A stretch of DNA of 64,000 nt, taken from the NCBI GenBank assembly GCA_903813345.2, contig CAIIXF020000008.1, forward strand, positions 24,040,822-24,104,821. The letters are read 5' to 3'. Origin of the DNA: Owenia fusiformis (taxonomy: Eukaryota; Annelida; Polychaeta; Sabellida; Oweniidae). Shown here piece after piece: positions 35,386 to 48,194 of the stretch. The position numbers were made by a program, and so were the translations under genes. The first letter of the stretch is position 1; each line of letters starts with the position of its first letter. Below the pieces are notes generated by a model. That model searched no databases and was not told where the DNA came from. It worked only from the letters and a program-made list of their open reading frames with translations.

Positions 35386-37635
35386 GTGTCTACTTGTGGT
35401 GGAGTGACATAGAAATAAGACCCCCCCCCCCTTCCAAACAGTTCCTAGATTATTAAGGTTTAATATACTTGAAGGTTCTTGCATTTGTTTATAATGAGGA
35501 TAAAACCTTCGTTCCCTTATTGAAGTTTCACGAGATCATGAAGCCTGAATAGTTGATTTCACTTTGTCAAAAGTCACGGATGATTGCTGTTGGATAGGAA
35601 TGAAATAAATAAAAAAAACTAGCCTATTGAATGTCTGTGCGCATGGTATCAAATAATTTCGATTTCTCAAAAGTTGCTTTTCCTCTCACTTCCTTTAATC
35701 TATAATCACATATTAATTGGATCAATGCAGACTCGATTTCCTCTGCCCACAATACCATTGCAATGTAATGACGGGAAACGGTCGCTGGAATAAGCAATCA
35801 GACGTCTCAATTTGTTGAACGTTTGTTTTTGTTGAATGTTACTAGAAAACAAGGCGTAATTCTGATTTTGATATTGTTGCAATGCACATAAAGCATAGTT
35901 CAGCATTTCAAGTCATGAGGAATCTACATGCATAGTTCATATGATAAAGGGGAAGGGGTGGAGTAGATAATTTCTGATTGCCAAAGTGGGTAGGGAAATA
36001 CAAACGGATCAGGCCCCCGGAGGGGGGGGGGTAAATCCCGGGTAAATCGCACCCCTTGAAGACAGGTTTCTGACGGGCCTGACCCCTGACCCCCCGGCAA
36101 AAGCAGGTTATGAATAATGTAGCCAGTCCATGTTAGTTTCTCGGAGATATCTTTGAAGAATTCTCAACTTATCAAGACAGATAACAATATAAAATGTAGA
36201 TGGCAAAATAATCCGATCTGATTTTGCTTGCAATTTGTCACCCATATGAAAAGATGCCTTTAACAGTTTAATTTCATAGTTATCCAATAAAAATCCCCTT
36301 GGCAAAAGCAGGCCGCTGCTTATTCTTTAAAGTGTGTAGTCGGTCCCTGATAGTGTCTGGGAGTTGTCTCTGAAGAATTCTCAACATATCAAGAGAGATG
36401 CACATCTACCTTCGGTCCCTACGGTCCCTCAGGTAGATATGCATATCTCCCTCTGGATAAACCCCATATCCAAATCCTCCCAGTACATAACCCTTATATA
36501 CTTTCAACTAATTTAACAATGAAACGGAAACACAATACATGCCAAACATTATCTATTGTTATATTATTGTTATTTCATAGTTAGCACTTGTATTCAGCAA
36601 CTGTGTTTCTCAAACCCAATATAGGATAAACCTTGTTAGGGTTAACACGTCAGAATTAAAACGTCGCTTGAGGCAAGATGCATAAACTATATAATTCCAC
36701 GGCTATAACTTGAAGAACGGCACTGTTGTGTCTGTGCCCCTTTAGGATGGGCCGTAAACTATATTGTTCTTGTGTGTATTGTTCTTGTGTGTACCTTACC
36801 CACGAGAACCTACAAAATAGAATAATACATGTATATAATTACATTATGAAAAGGGGAGGTCCCAACACATCAACCCAAACATCCCCATATTTGCAACAAA
36901 ACAATGATAAACCAAAGTCAGTAAGTAGTAGTTGTACCATATGCATGAATTTTAGCTTTTGAGAAAGATGATAAAACGCAAAATATTATTTAAATACGTG
37001 GTGAAGTCTGGCATTCATGATCTGACAGGAAATTTAGGGAAGGCGTTGATTATAATTAAACGTAAAAGCAAAAGTTGTCCATTGCATCTCGGTGGTTATC
37101 ATGACAAATGAATGTTCATTCGAAGACGACCACTGAATCAAAATCCAGTTCACTAAAACAACGTAATAAACAAATAAACTAAATCACTATAACTATAATA
37201 AATTAATAACGCCAATTAATAAATAGATAACGTGTTTTATATTCGTTCATTGACATTAACTACCGCGTTCGAACACAATACTCCTGATTTCAATATGATC
37301 ATAAACATGTCCCACTCGTATAATAAATATATATATCTGTCTCAATCGTGATTTTCCCCCGTTGTCAGAAATTATATTTTATAAAGACGTTATTTATTAA
37401 TGATCAGTGAAAATATGTGCCGATCGACGCAATGTCGGGTTATATATTACAAACGAAAATTGTACGAAACATTTCAAATATACAGTATTTTGAGCTGGCT
37501 TATATTTGTTAAAAGTCAATGTCTAATTAAAATACTGTGTTCGAAGAGTAGGATTATAAAGTATTTATACGTTTGACGTACAATCTAAATGTACAGATAT
37601 CAGACTAAAAAATAATCTGTCCCCATTGTTATTTA
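35386..37635. other. No gene seen; contains a ~205-bp duplication
   Basis: 36098-36200 and 36301-36405 are diverged direct copies (GGCAAAAGCAGG, GAAGAATTCTCAAC, TATCAAGA). Two C/G tracts lie near 35418 and 36018. No coding exon recognised. Confidence 0.4.
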
Positions 37636-37639
37636 CCCT

Positions 37640-37840
37640 GTCCCAAGTTATTGTGCCGATCGGCGCAACATTCGATGCACCGACAGAATTACCCGTTGCA
37701 ACGATCGGTGCATCAATCGGTGCATCGAACGCGCCGATCGATGCACCGAAATGGGTGCATCGATGCACCGATGGATGCACCGAAGTTCTGCGCCGCGATG
37801 CATAATTATAAGATCTTCGGCAAGACCTGTACTGTAAATC
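37640..37840 (-). repeat. GATGCATCGATCGGTGC-rich repeat, copy 2 (inverted)
   Basis: Reverse complement begins TTTACAGTACAGGTCTTGCC, matching the edge of 31357-31580, and continues with the same CGATGCATCG variants. It abuts the terminal inverted repeat at 37850. Confidence 0.65.
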
Positions 37841-39186
37841 GGGCAACAACCCTTATAAAAAATTCAACCTTGAAAGTCCGAATTTAAACCGTTGCACAAT
37901 CATTGTACAATCATTGATCCGATCATTTATGCAACCATGCCAACCGTTACGATGCAACCATTACAATTTTGGTTGTAAACTCATTGAAAATGTTTCAATC
38001 ATATGTAACCATTGTAAACGCTTGACAATTTTGGTTGCATTTCTTGCAACCATTTCAATCGAATGCAACCCTTTAAAACTATGGCAATATTATCTCAATA
38101 CAACATAGAATAATTATCTTGCTCTTTAAAAAATATATTTCAAATGTATGTATTTCATGCATACATGTCAGAATTAAAATGGTTTGATTAAAGTACTGAA
38201 ATAGTTTAGTAAACTTGTCTTGTGAATGAAAATATATTGTACCTAACTTAAATTCCCTCACTGTCATGACTATCATTTTTACAAAATCCCTTCAAAACTT
38301 TATAAGTTATTGCAAAAACATTTGACATTTTTTTGCTTGGGTCAAGTCTTGGAATTTACACTTCACCTTGTAATCATCACAATTATAAAGGAAGGAAGAT
38401 GTGTCTGGAAGTAAGAAATCCTTCAATCGGAAAATAATCTGTTTATTGATTTGATATTTTAGATTTGATAGAGAAAATGCAATCAGACATTACAGGATGT
38501 GTTTTAGATAATTAAGTCGATAAACATAACTTAAAAAACTCTGATTACAGTTAGACTCAGTCTCAGGATGTGTCTAAAGAAACTTTATTAATCCATAAAC
38601 AAAACAAAAATAATTTGGCAAAGCAAAACAAACCTTATTACAGAGAGACTCTCAGTTTGATTAGAGTCTGCTATAAAGGAAGCATCCTATGTAATTTAAT
38701 TATTTCATACACAGAACTTGATAAATAATTTGCCAAAGAAAATCTCCCAGATTTTTCAAAGTTTAGAGTTTTGAAAAATAAGCCCTGTTTTTGGTTTTTA
38801 TTTTTTAATCATTAACACTTTTTATTTAAACTGAAAACACTTTCAGTACAAATGCTCTGCCCTAGTGAATACAGTAAAACCATGGACTTTCAATCTATTC
38901 AATGCCCATGGTAAAACAAACTAAATAAAAATGAAATAAAAAAAATCTGAAAATATTATTTGCAGTTTCATATACTTGCTATTTGAGATTTCTCAGCACT
39001 TATTGAAGTAATTGAATAAAGAAATAAACCCTCAAAAATCTAAAAACACGTTTTATTTAAATTTTTACTACCCCCCCCCTCTGCATGAAATAGAGAATAA
39101 AAATAAGTATATAGTAATATAGTATAACACAAGATGAAAATAGATATAACAGAAACTAGTACTATGAACCCTTTTTCTGGTCAAGC

Positions 39187-39285
39187 ATTTTAATTAGCCA
39201 TTCAACCGTTTTAATTAGCTGTTCAACCGTTTTAATTAGCTGTTCAACCGTTTTAATTGGCTGTTCAAGCATTTTGATTTGCCTA
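39187..39285. repeat. 25-bp minisatellite
   Basis: Four tandem copies of CCGTTTTAATTAGCTGTTCAA with small changes. Confidence 0.8.
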
Positions 39286-39831
39286 AACCCATGAGAATAT
39301 CAATATGTAGTAGGTATTGTTGTGTTGAGCATTGCTATAAAAAATATTTGCCAAGAAAGAACATGGTAATTAAATCTGTTGTGAATAATGTGTTTCACAC
39401 ATAATATACAGTCAATATCAAAATAGATCTCTTTTTTGTATTTTTCAAATTTTAGTGAGTCATACTCTTGATATTAGGTGTTAACTACACATGGAAACAT
39501 TTGAAGACCCATTTTGCTGAGGGGGGCTGGCTACTGGCATGTTCATTGTATATAAACTTTTGTGGGGGTCCTAAGCTAAACCCTCCGATATCTATTTATA
39601 TATCATGGGTGTAGCAATAATTCATCTACCTCGACAAAATTTTACTGAAATTATTAATTCAGATGTTTTCCAATTGAAACTGTAAACATTAAGTCTTTGC
39701 TGCCTGAATGCATTATTACTTGTGATTACATATGTTTGCATTATTTTGTACATCATATCCTGCTTCTTTTGATCATATATCAGTCTGATCATGAACAAAA
39801 ACCATTGTGTCTCATCTTGTGATTTTGTTAA

Positions 39832-40434
39832 AGGAATATTCCTTGCCAAACCATCTCTCTCCTCCTATGGTTGCTATAACCATATATGTGCTTGCCATGT
39901 TTAGCAAAACACGCAAAAATGTTTTGATATGGTCAAATTTGATCACTTAGAAATGTGATGCTCAATTCCAGTAAGCTGCCATCTTTTAAAATTTCACACA
40001 GGAAGTGATGTCATCGACTCTCAACTTTGCATATAGCATTAGGTGAGGAGCTATTAAGAATTACAAAACCAGCTAAATATTCTTTTTCAACTTTGTATCT
40101 TATTTAATCCTTCTGAAAATCTCTTCTTTTATTCTAAGTTGACAAGCCCTGAAAATATTTTTGCACAGAAAGAAATGATCACTTGTCTAGAAGTGATTTT
40201 TGTGCTACTTTCCTATACTGTTATGGGCAAGGTTATAGAAGTTGAGAGTTGATGACATCACTTCCTGCAAGAAATCTTAAAAGATGGCAGCTCACTGGAA
40301 ATAAGCACTAGATTTTTAAATGATCAATATTGACCATATTAAAACATTTTCCCATGTTTTGCTAAATATGGAAACTATATATATGATTATAGCTACCATA
40401 TCAAGAGAGAAAGGGTCTGGCAAGGAATATTCCT
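39832..40434. mobile_element. Foldback MITE in a TTAA target
   Basis: Arms of ~250 bp (39832-40090 and 40180-40434) with ends AGGAATATTCCTTGCCA, flanked on both sides by TTAA (39828-39831, 40435-40438). A TTAA duplication is typical of piggyBac-type elements, but the terminal CCC expected of piggyBac is absent, so the assignment is tentative. Non-coding. Confidence 0.6.
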
Positions 40435-40639
40435 TTAAGTTTAAAGGAAATCTTAAGATTTTCCTTGGTCAATTTCTTAACAAAATTGGAATTTTCTAAA
40501 TTCAATGATTGCTTATCATTGTACAATGGTTTTTCCTTTGATCTTAGTAGTTGAAACAATCAGTATTCAATGATTGATGGAAACGGTTTAAATTCGGACT
40601 TTCAAGGTTGAATTTTTTATAAGGGAATGGTCTACACGA

Positions 40640-42035
40640 CCTGTAAAAATAGGTATAAGGGATGTTATTATCACAATACTTATGACATTGCTCACTTTTT
40701 AAAGTTAGTTTTCATGCGTTATACAAAAAATAATCGAAATAAATTAATTTGGGATGGAGGGGGGGATCAGATGGAGGGGGGGATTTATATATCTTCTCGA
40801 TGGAACAAATTCACAAGAACTCGTATTTGAAAAAACTAAACTCAGTACCCCAGTAAGAAACTGGATATTATATCTCTGGAGAATGAAAACATATTTTGCC
40901 ATGCACTGTGCCTATTCATTTGGCAATTCAGTTGTACGATCACCGGGCGTGTTCAAAGGACTTCATTTATGCTTCAATTCAGCCCTACACTCAAGCTCAG
41001 TAAGTATCATTTTAGGGCTCATAAATAAACTGAGTTTCCTAGTGGTCAACGCAGAAAATGCGTTTTTAATGAAACAAAGCATACCAGCTTGGTTTACCAG
41101 TACTAAATAGAAACTATTTATGTTCTAATTTGTTCCTCTCAACAAGCATGAATGATAAATAGATAGATTTTACAATTTTCAGTGACATCTAAACTGTTGT
41201 TGATGAGTGATTTCTTTAAATTCAAAATTGTTCGGTCAAAAAGAAACACCACGCATTTAAGTAGCCCTCTATACACAAAAGTGTAAAATAATTCAACACA
41301 ACTGCTGAATAATTTCATTAATTCCAACTTTTTCGATACTTATCTTAAATCAACCTAACTGTCCTTAATTAACTAGGATATTGAGATGATTACAAAGCAT
41401 ATTTGTATCTCAGTTTGTTCGAATCAGCTTCAGAAAATTGTTTAAAAAAATCCCAAAGAATTGGTAGCAAAAAGGAAATACTGTGTTGGATGGGTCTACT
41501 AAAAAAATTATATAAAAAATTGGTAAACAATAATCAAATAAAATTGGTACAATTGAAAAGATGACTATTGCATTGTTGCTGTCTAATAATTTCATATTTT
41601 TTGGATTACTGGTTTCAGAGAAAAAAATGTTGAATTAAGTTCTCCATATCAATACCTATCCTTGAACTCAGATAAAGCTGATTCAAAGTTTTACAGTTTA
41701 TACAGAGATACAGTTAACACTACATGATGAGTCTCTCCAGAGGTTTTTTAGAATGAGTAGATCTTCTTAGAGTCACTTTACTTGGAGAATCTTTGCTGGG
41801 AGTAGGATTGTTTGCACTTGCACTGGTGTATGTACGTTTTAAGCACAACGTTAGATTTCCTCAAGGACGGTGGATTATTAGTCCATGTTTGTTTGAAAGT
41901 CCATGGTTTTGTGCAAATCACCACATCGAGTACATTTCTGCTTAATAGTTGCTTATTCAGCATGCGTATGTTGGATTGTGATTTCATTTTAGGCTGACGA
42001 GAATTATTGAACTGTAGTTCACTAGATCGGCAGCT
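40640..42035. other. No gene seen; diverged repeat R copy at 41405-41690
   Basis: 41595-41670 shares GGTTTCAGAGAAAAAAATGT and TTCTCCATATCAATACC with repeat R. A consensus donor CTCA|GTAAGT at about 41001 follows a 118-codon frame (40754-41110), but part of that frame is the dispersed repeat shared with 31205-31260 and 22830-22865, so I do not call an exon. Confidence 0.35.
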
Positions 42036-42391
42036 CCCTTACTCATATATCCTTCACTTGAGCACAGGACATTTCAATTGCAGTCACCATATCAATAGCT
42101 CTGGCCAATGGAAGACTGTTTTTCTCTTGTGCCTCAGTTAGAAGATCATTTAGCATTTTCTCATCGTTTATTCCAAATACAAATGCATCTCTGAGACTAT
42201 CATCTATCACCAGAAATTCACAATGCTCGGCCAATTTACGAAGTTCAGCCACATACTCATATACCTTTTCAGTCTCTTTACAACTCCTGGAGTGAAACTT
42301 CCAACGCAAAACAACTAAACAGGGTCTTGGGTCTTTATATTGACTCACCAGATCTTTTATTTGGGCAAATGTCTTTTCTGTTGGTTTGGCA

Positions 42392-43453
42392 TAGAGGCTG
42401 ACGGTAATTCCGGTTATACCGTTTCGGTACGGAATTGAGCATTTACCGGTATTAAAATTATTAACCGGTTAACCGACGATAATCCCCGGGGAAATAAAAG
42501 ACGTCGTTTTTTAATTATTTCGTTTAATTTCCACTTTCACGATGCGTACATTTACATAGAGATTTAGATGTCCATGTTTGGCAGTTCAGGTGTGATGTAC
42601 ATCTTGGCAGTTCAGGTATGATGTACATGTTTGGCAGTTCAGGTGTGATGTTCATGTTTGGCAGTTCAGGTGTGATGTACATGTTTGGCAGTCCAGGTGT
42701 GATGTACATGTTTGGCAGTTCGGGTGTAGTAGCTTCATGCTCAGATTTGGTTGTAGTTATGTTTGGCAGTTCCGGTGTAGTTGAGTGTCAACGTCAGATC
42801 CAGAAACTGAATTATGTTTGTAATAGTCATTTACGAACAACAAGGCATTGACAATAAGTTGAATTGATATAACCTACATTTCGTATTATATTAATTTGTA
42901 ACTTTAATATTTTGTGATAGTATCTGAGCTTTTAATTGTGAACAAATTAAGTACAAGCTCTCTGCTAAAGTGTTTTAGCAAACAGATAGATAAAAGAATC
43001 TGAACCCCCGTGCCTTTCGTAAGTTTCAATTTTTAAAAAATATAAACGAAATATATATCAACATACGTTGGCCATTAGAGCCCTTATCATCTTTTTGTAA
43101 GTCGGATGTAGGAGGGTTGCTATAACGTGGGGACGGAATAACTCATTATTGATACAGTTGAGAAATGGTTTGAAATATGTAATACATTTAATTAAACTAA
43201 AATTTAACTAAAAATACATCTTGATTCGTAAGATAGTTACATACTATTTCCTGAAGCTCATCAGTATGGGTTCAAATCGGTCTTGCACCATGATGCATAT
43301 AGACTTGAGAAGCTATGGAGAGAGTTAGGAACAAAGTGGGGGTGGCAGCGCATTGGCATTTTATCTTACATATTTTTACCGGTATTTCGGTAACGGTACG
43401 GTTATTAGCGTGACGGTTACCGGTACTGGTTTTCAGTACCGTTGCGACCTCTA
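42392..43453. mobile_element. hAT-type non-autonomous element inside the gag fossil
   Basis: Flanked by a perfect 8-bp duplication GTTTGGCA (42384-42391 and 43454-43461). Short terminal repeats TAGAGG; subterminal regions at both ends are packed with ACCGGTA / TACCGGT motifs. No transposase. Contains a 27-bp minisatellite. Confidence 0.85.
42570..42790. repeat. 27-bp minisatellite
   Basis: About seven copies of GGCAGTTCAGGTGTGATGTA plus CATGTTT. Short frames on both strands here (42524-42851) are this repeat. Confidence 0.85.
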
Positions 43454-43654
43454 GTTTGGCAGGCTGAACCAAAGAGCCAATAAGGGTATACGTCTCGGCC
43501 CCTACGCATGACAGTAATATCGCCCGTCTGAGATCTTCATCCTCTCCCCAAACTTTGGTGACAACAAAATGTTGCTTGAGTCTTTATTTTATATGCAGAA
43601 AAATCACCTGGTTTCATGATTGTGTCATTGGAGAGGTTAAGCTAACGATGTTTT

Positions 43655-44110
43655 TCACAACGTAACCGTGAACGCAAAGTACAAAAATTAACAAAGGAAT
43701 GTATCGAGCGCTCATAGTTTTATGCGCGCTTAGTCTACTTCAGATACTCTTTCAGCTTCAGAGTTTCGGGTTTAGAACGGGAGATTTGAAATTTGACGTT
43801 GGGTCAACGGGAACCATTTTACTCGTGTCTATTGAACACTATGCTGTCAATTTTGATTTCGATGCACAGTTGAATTCTTGCTGAACAAGATGATGTATGT
43901 CATGCATGATTTAGCGCCAAAAATCTTACGAAACGAGCTCGTTTAAAATATGTATTAGAAAACCAACTATAAAACCGCATCAATGACATACTATAGAATC
44001 ATTACACGCTATGGTGTAGTCTAAACAAACACTGGATTTGAATGGCTATTTATATGAGAAGGCTACATGAATTTGTATATGGTCGAGTGATACGTACAGG
44101 TTCAGTTTCG
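43655..44110. other. No gene seen
   Basis: Possibly the outer part of the retroelement relic. The 61-codon frame starting at 43699 has a hydrophobic N-terminus but no recognisable family. Confidence 0.3.
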
Positions 44111-44116
44111 ATTATA

Positions 44117-45186
44117 CAGGGTGTCCGGAAAGTAAAGATACAAATGCTCTCATTTTAAGAGATTTACATGTTATGAGATGAAATTGCTCCAGAATGTAGA
44201 ATGACATTATAGCAATATATCCTGCTACGGTCATGGCTTTTAGTGTTAATATGAAAAAGTTATGGTCGTTATGGTAATGGGAGTCAAGGGTATGTGGAGC
44301 AACGTCACAAATGTGTTTTACAAATCTCTTTCCTGCTCATAGCATCTTGGCATTCTTCCATTTATTCCTACATCAAATTATCTACTACAACAGCATAAGG
44401 ATTAGTACCGTAACATTATTTGATCTCTTAATATAACTACTATCATTGAATATTCAATATTTTCCCCATTATCTAAATATTTTTGGTGCATCTTGACCGC
44501 AGATTCAAAGACTTGACAAAATCATTGCTGTCCGTCTCTCAAATTGCTTATAGCATTGACTTCTAGCTGAGACTCATTTTGTATGTTGTACTTCTTACAA
44601 ATATTGCTTTCAGATGGTCATAAGGTAAAAGTCAAAAAGGCTCTATCAGGTGAATATGGGGCATTGTATAGAAAGGTTTAATGTCAAGACAATCCATTGT
44701 AAGAATTGTTTTCTTTGCTTTGAGAATGTGTGTATTATGGAGATGCAATATTGACTTTCCAACTAAATCCAGAGGCTGTACTTTCTAAACGCTTGTATGA
44801 TATTTCTTTGATTATACTGGTTAGTGAAATAAAATAGTTCTGATTAACAATGACATCATTATATAAAAGAAAAAACTATGGCAGTAATAATACAAACAAC
44901 AAACAAAAATTAGCAAAACATTGATAGAAAATACGACAAAAAACGCTGTTTCAGATTATTGTATTTTACCAATTTTTCACATTTTAGCTATGTTCTGGAA
45001 CTGCTCCACATACCCCTCACAGCCGTAACCATAACAACCATAACTTGAACACGTTAAGACTATATGTGATGAAAGTTGGTTGATATATTGTAATAATCTT
45101 GCTCTACAAACTGTAGCAGTTTCATTTCAAAAGACCCAAATCTCTTAAAACAAGAGCATTTGTATCTTTACTTTCCGGACACCCTG
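44117..45186. mobile_element. Mariner-type non-autonomous element with ~190-bp inverted repeats
   Basis: Ends CAGGGTGTCCGGAAAGTAAA and complement, flanked by TA. Inverted homology extends to about 44310 and from about 44995 (shared GGAGCA, TATGGTCGTTATGG words). The ~680-bp centre has only diffuse, stop-ridden similarity to transposase-like codons on the minus strand, too weak to align by eye. Confidence 0.8.
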
Positions 45187-45419
45187 TATATGCAAAGCTT
45201 AACCTCTCCAGTTATTATCCTTGTCGCCAAAATGTTCTGTATTAAACATAAACTGATGTTTTAATCAGAGCACTAAACATTTTATTTCATTTTACTTTGG
45301 GCAGAAGTACAGACTGTTGCATGATGGGAAGTGTGCAAGCAATGATTACACTGAAGGAACCTATAAATGAATTGTTAAATTATTGGGAAACAATTCCAAT
45401 AATTGTATCACTTCCCAAA

Positions 45420-46557
45420 ATCTCAGTTCATGAGAACCCAGGGCAATCTATAGATTTGTCTTTCCTCCGAGACGAGTATACAAGCATAGTTACCAGACAC
45501 TCCAAGTGCCACGTTTTCACGTTTTTATCAATTTTTTCTGTCAATTTATAGCTTATCACTATTCACGTTTTGGTAGTCGAGAATCATGGTATATAGGCAC
45601 AGTACAACTTCTGCTTCTGCTTTTCACTATCATTGCTGTGGCTATCTCAGTTCATGAGAACCCAGGGCAATCTATAGATTTGTCTTTCCTCCGAGATGAA
45701 TTTACAAGCATAGTTACCAGACACTCCACGTGCCACGTGTTCACGTTTTTTATCATTTTTTCTGTCAATTTATAGCTTATCACTATTCACGTTTTGGTAG
45801 TCGAGAATCATGGTATATAGGCACAGTACAACTTCTGCTTCTGCTTTTCACTATCATTGCTGTGGCTATCTCAGTTCATGAGAACCCAGGGCAATCTATA
45901 GATTTGTCTTTCCTCCGAGATGAATTTACAAGCATAGTTACCAGACACTCCACGTGCCACGTTTTCACGTTTTTATCAATTTTTTCTGTCAATTTATAGC
46001 TTATCACTATTCACGTTTTGGTAGTCGAGAATCATGGTATATAGGCACAGTACAACTTCTGCTTCTGCTTTTCACTATCATTGCTGTGGCTATCTCAGTT
46101 CATGAGAACCCAGGGCAATCTATAGATTTGTCTTTCCTCCGAGATGAATTTACAAGCATAGTTACCAGACACTCCAAGTGCCACGTGTTCACGTTTTTTA
46201 TCATTTTTTCTGTCAATTTATAGCTTATCACTATTCACGTTTTGGTAGTCGAGAATCATGGTATATAGGCACAGTACAACTTCTGCTTCTGCTTTTCACT
46301 ATCATTGCTGTGGCTACATGTATCTCAGTTCATGAGAACCCAGGGCAATCTATAGATTTGTCTTTCCTCCGAGATGAGTTTACAAGCATAGTTACCAGAC
46401 ACTCCAAGTGCCAAGTTTTCACGTTTTTTATCACGTTTTATCTGTCAATTTTTAGCTTATCATGATTCACGTTTTGGTAGTCGAGAATCACGGTAAATAG
46501 GCACAGTACAACTTCTGCTTCTGCTTTTTACTATCATTGCTATGTGGCTGTGGTTTT
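45420..46557 (+). repeat. 224-bp tandem array, five copies
   Basis: Units start at ATCTCAG (45420, 45644, 45868, 46092, and about 46322 after a 6-bp insertion) and are nearly identical. Each has a pyrimidine-rich run CTTCTGCTTCTGCTTTTCAC, then CTATCTCAG, then a segment readable as HENPGQSIDLSFLRDE. This gives the look of acceptor plus exon. Only weak donors follow (CCAA|GTGCCA), and 224 is not a multiple of three, so copies cannot be fused in frame. The sequence before copy 1 has a strong acceptor (TTTTACTTTGGGCAG, ending 45304). Either a recently expanded satellite or a tandemly duplicated exon; I favour satellite. Confidence 0.75.
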
Positions 46558-46790
46558 AAGGTTATTCTATATATATATATATATAAAGAAGATGTATACT
46601 TACCCATGTAGCTTGTTTTAAAATGGAAAGTTATCATTTAGTACTTCAGTTTTGACAATAAACTCACGCGGTCCTAACTTCGACCGTTAATTTGAATTTT
46701 TGACCTACCGGATGTTTTTCTTCAAACTTGTTCCATTCAAAGCAAAACAAAATTGCCTTTCTGCCGTTGCATTACTTTATTGTAAAGAGT
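46558..46790. other. TA microsatellite and unassigned DNA
   Basis: (TA)n at about 46568-46586, otherwise unremarkable. Confidence 0.4.
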
Positions 46791-46794
46791 AATA

Positions 46795-47973
46795 AGTAAT
46801 TTAGGTTCTGTCTATAAAACTGCAATAGCAATATGTTTTAAATGTAAAAAAATTATATAGGACATTGATTAAGCTACAAATGTAAATATAGAAGAAATAC
46901 ATGGCAGCCATCTTGAAAAATAGCTGTTTTTGCACGTCATTTTACGATTTTTCCTGTCACTTGAAAAGTACATGTAGTGGAGCGATTTTGTTCATATTTG
47001 GTATGTGAATACTTTAAGCATGGCACAATGTCTAATAACATTTTGGGTAGTATGCGGCCATTTTTCAAAATGGCCGCCATTTTTACGTGTGTTGTTTAAC
47101 ATTCTTACTGGAACTCAAAAAGTAGTGGAGCGATTTTGTTCATATTTGGTATGTGAATACTTTAATGTCTAATGACACATTGGGTATTAGGCGGCCATTT
47201 TGAAAAATGGCCACCATTTTTATGTGTGTTATTTAACATTTTTTACTGTAACTCAAAAAGTAGTGGACCGATTTTGTTCATATTTGGTATGTGGATAATT
47301 TAAGCATGGCACAATGTCTAATGACAATAACTTCAAAATGGCCACCATTTTTACATTTTTTACTATAACTTGAAAAGTAGTGGAGCAATTTTGTTTATAT
47401 TTGATACTCATGAGCCTTCGCGTAGTAGGCGGCCATTTTAAAAAATGGCTGTCATTTTTACATTTATTACTATAACTAATGAAAAGTATTGGAGCGATTT
47501 TGTTCATATTATTTGATATGTGAATACTTTAAGCATGGCACATTGTCTAATAAAACTTTGGGGAGTAGTCGGCCATTTTGAAAAATGGCCATCATTTTTA
47601 TGTGTGTTATTTTACATTTTTTATTATAACTCAAAAAGTAATAGACCGATTTTGTTCATATTTGATATGTGAATACTCGTAAGGATTGCAAACTGTCTTT
47701 TGACATTTTGGGTAGTAGGTGGCCATTTTAAAAAATGGCCACCATTTACATGTACATTGTACGTGTGTGCCATTTTTTTTAATTTTATATGCGGCTACTT
47801 AAAAGCATATTACTTCTTCTGATGACAACTTGGCGAGTGAGCAACTACTTTGAAAATGGTGGCCTTTCTTATGTGTGTCATTTTATGATATTTGCTTTAT
47901 ATTTCGTTTGTAAAAATGCCTGCCATTTCTGTTCGATGGGATTTGCTACGCTTTGGCGTTGCCGTTGTTCTGG
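46795..47973 (+). mobile_element. Helitron-like element with ~125-bp repeats, copy 1
   Basis: About seven diverged tandem repeats of AGTAGTGGAGCGATTTTGTT and CATATTTGGTATGTGAATAC, each with an AAAATGGCCGCCATTTT palindrome. 3' end GGGATTTGCTACGCTTTGGC, short hairpin ACGC..GCGT, then CTGG at 47970-47973 followed by T. Same family and end as 54629-55849. The 5' microsatellite is missing here. Confidence 0.6.
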
Positions 47974-48194
47974 TTTTGAATGTTTAAATATGATTCTTTG
48001 GTGAAAGTATTTTTGAATTTTATACTGGTCCTACAGTAAGTACAGGAAAAGTAAGAATATCCTGTTTCCATTGAAGTGCACAATTACTTCTTAATTTGTG
48101 ATCATTTGAATTAATGTATAATCTTCTTCAACATTTTGAGTTAACCAATGAGAAAATAAATCACATTGTTTTAATATATCATTTAAATATAATA

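Larger units (their letters stand above)
37850..40625. mobile_element. Element with 43-bp terminal inverted repeats, ~2.8 kb
   Basis: CCCTTATAAAAAATTCAACC and following bases to 37892 are the near-perfect complement of 40583-40625. Just inside the left end are repeats of TGCAACCATTACAATTTTGG. The interior (38100-39820) has no long frame with transposase motifs. It contains a 25-bp minisatellite and a foldback insertion. Superfamily unknown and no target duplication identified. Confidence 0.55.
42040..43650 (-). mobile_element. Gypsy-type LTR retrotransposon fossil, gag part only
   Basis: A minus-strand stretch in the left part has the pattern of a Ty3/Gypsy gag capsid region (LRKLAEHCEF, RDAFVFGI). 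The right part beyond 43461 appears to continue the same gag. The fossil is broken and incomplete: no protease, reverse transcriptase, integrase or paired LTRs are visible. It is split by a hAT-type insertion. An old relic, older than that insertion. Confidence 0.7.

Noticed and set aside
40754-41110. 118-residue frame ending near a consensus donor (CTCA|GTAAGT)
   Set aside because: Its middle is a dispersed repeat also found inverted at 31205-31260 and near 22850, and no acceptor matches the frame.
42040-43650. A domesticated host gag-like gene
   Set aside because: The relic is incomplete and split by a transposon, with no sign of preserved coding.
47253-47507. Minus-strand 84-residue frame (YSNKCKNDSHFLKWPP)
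   Set aside because: Reading of the ~125-bp Helitron-like repeat.
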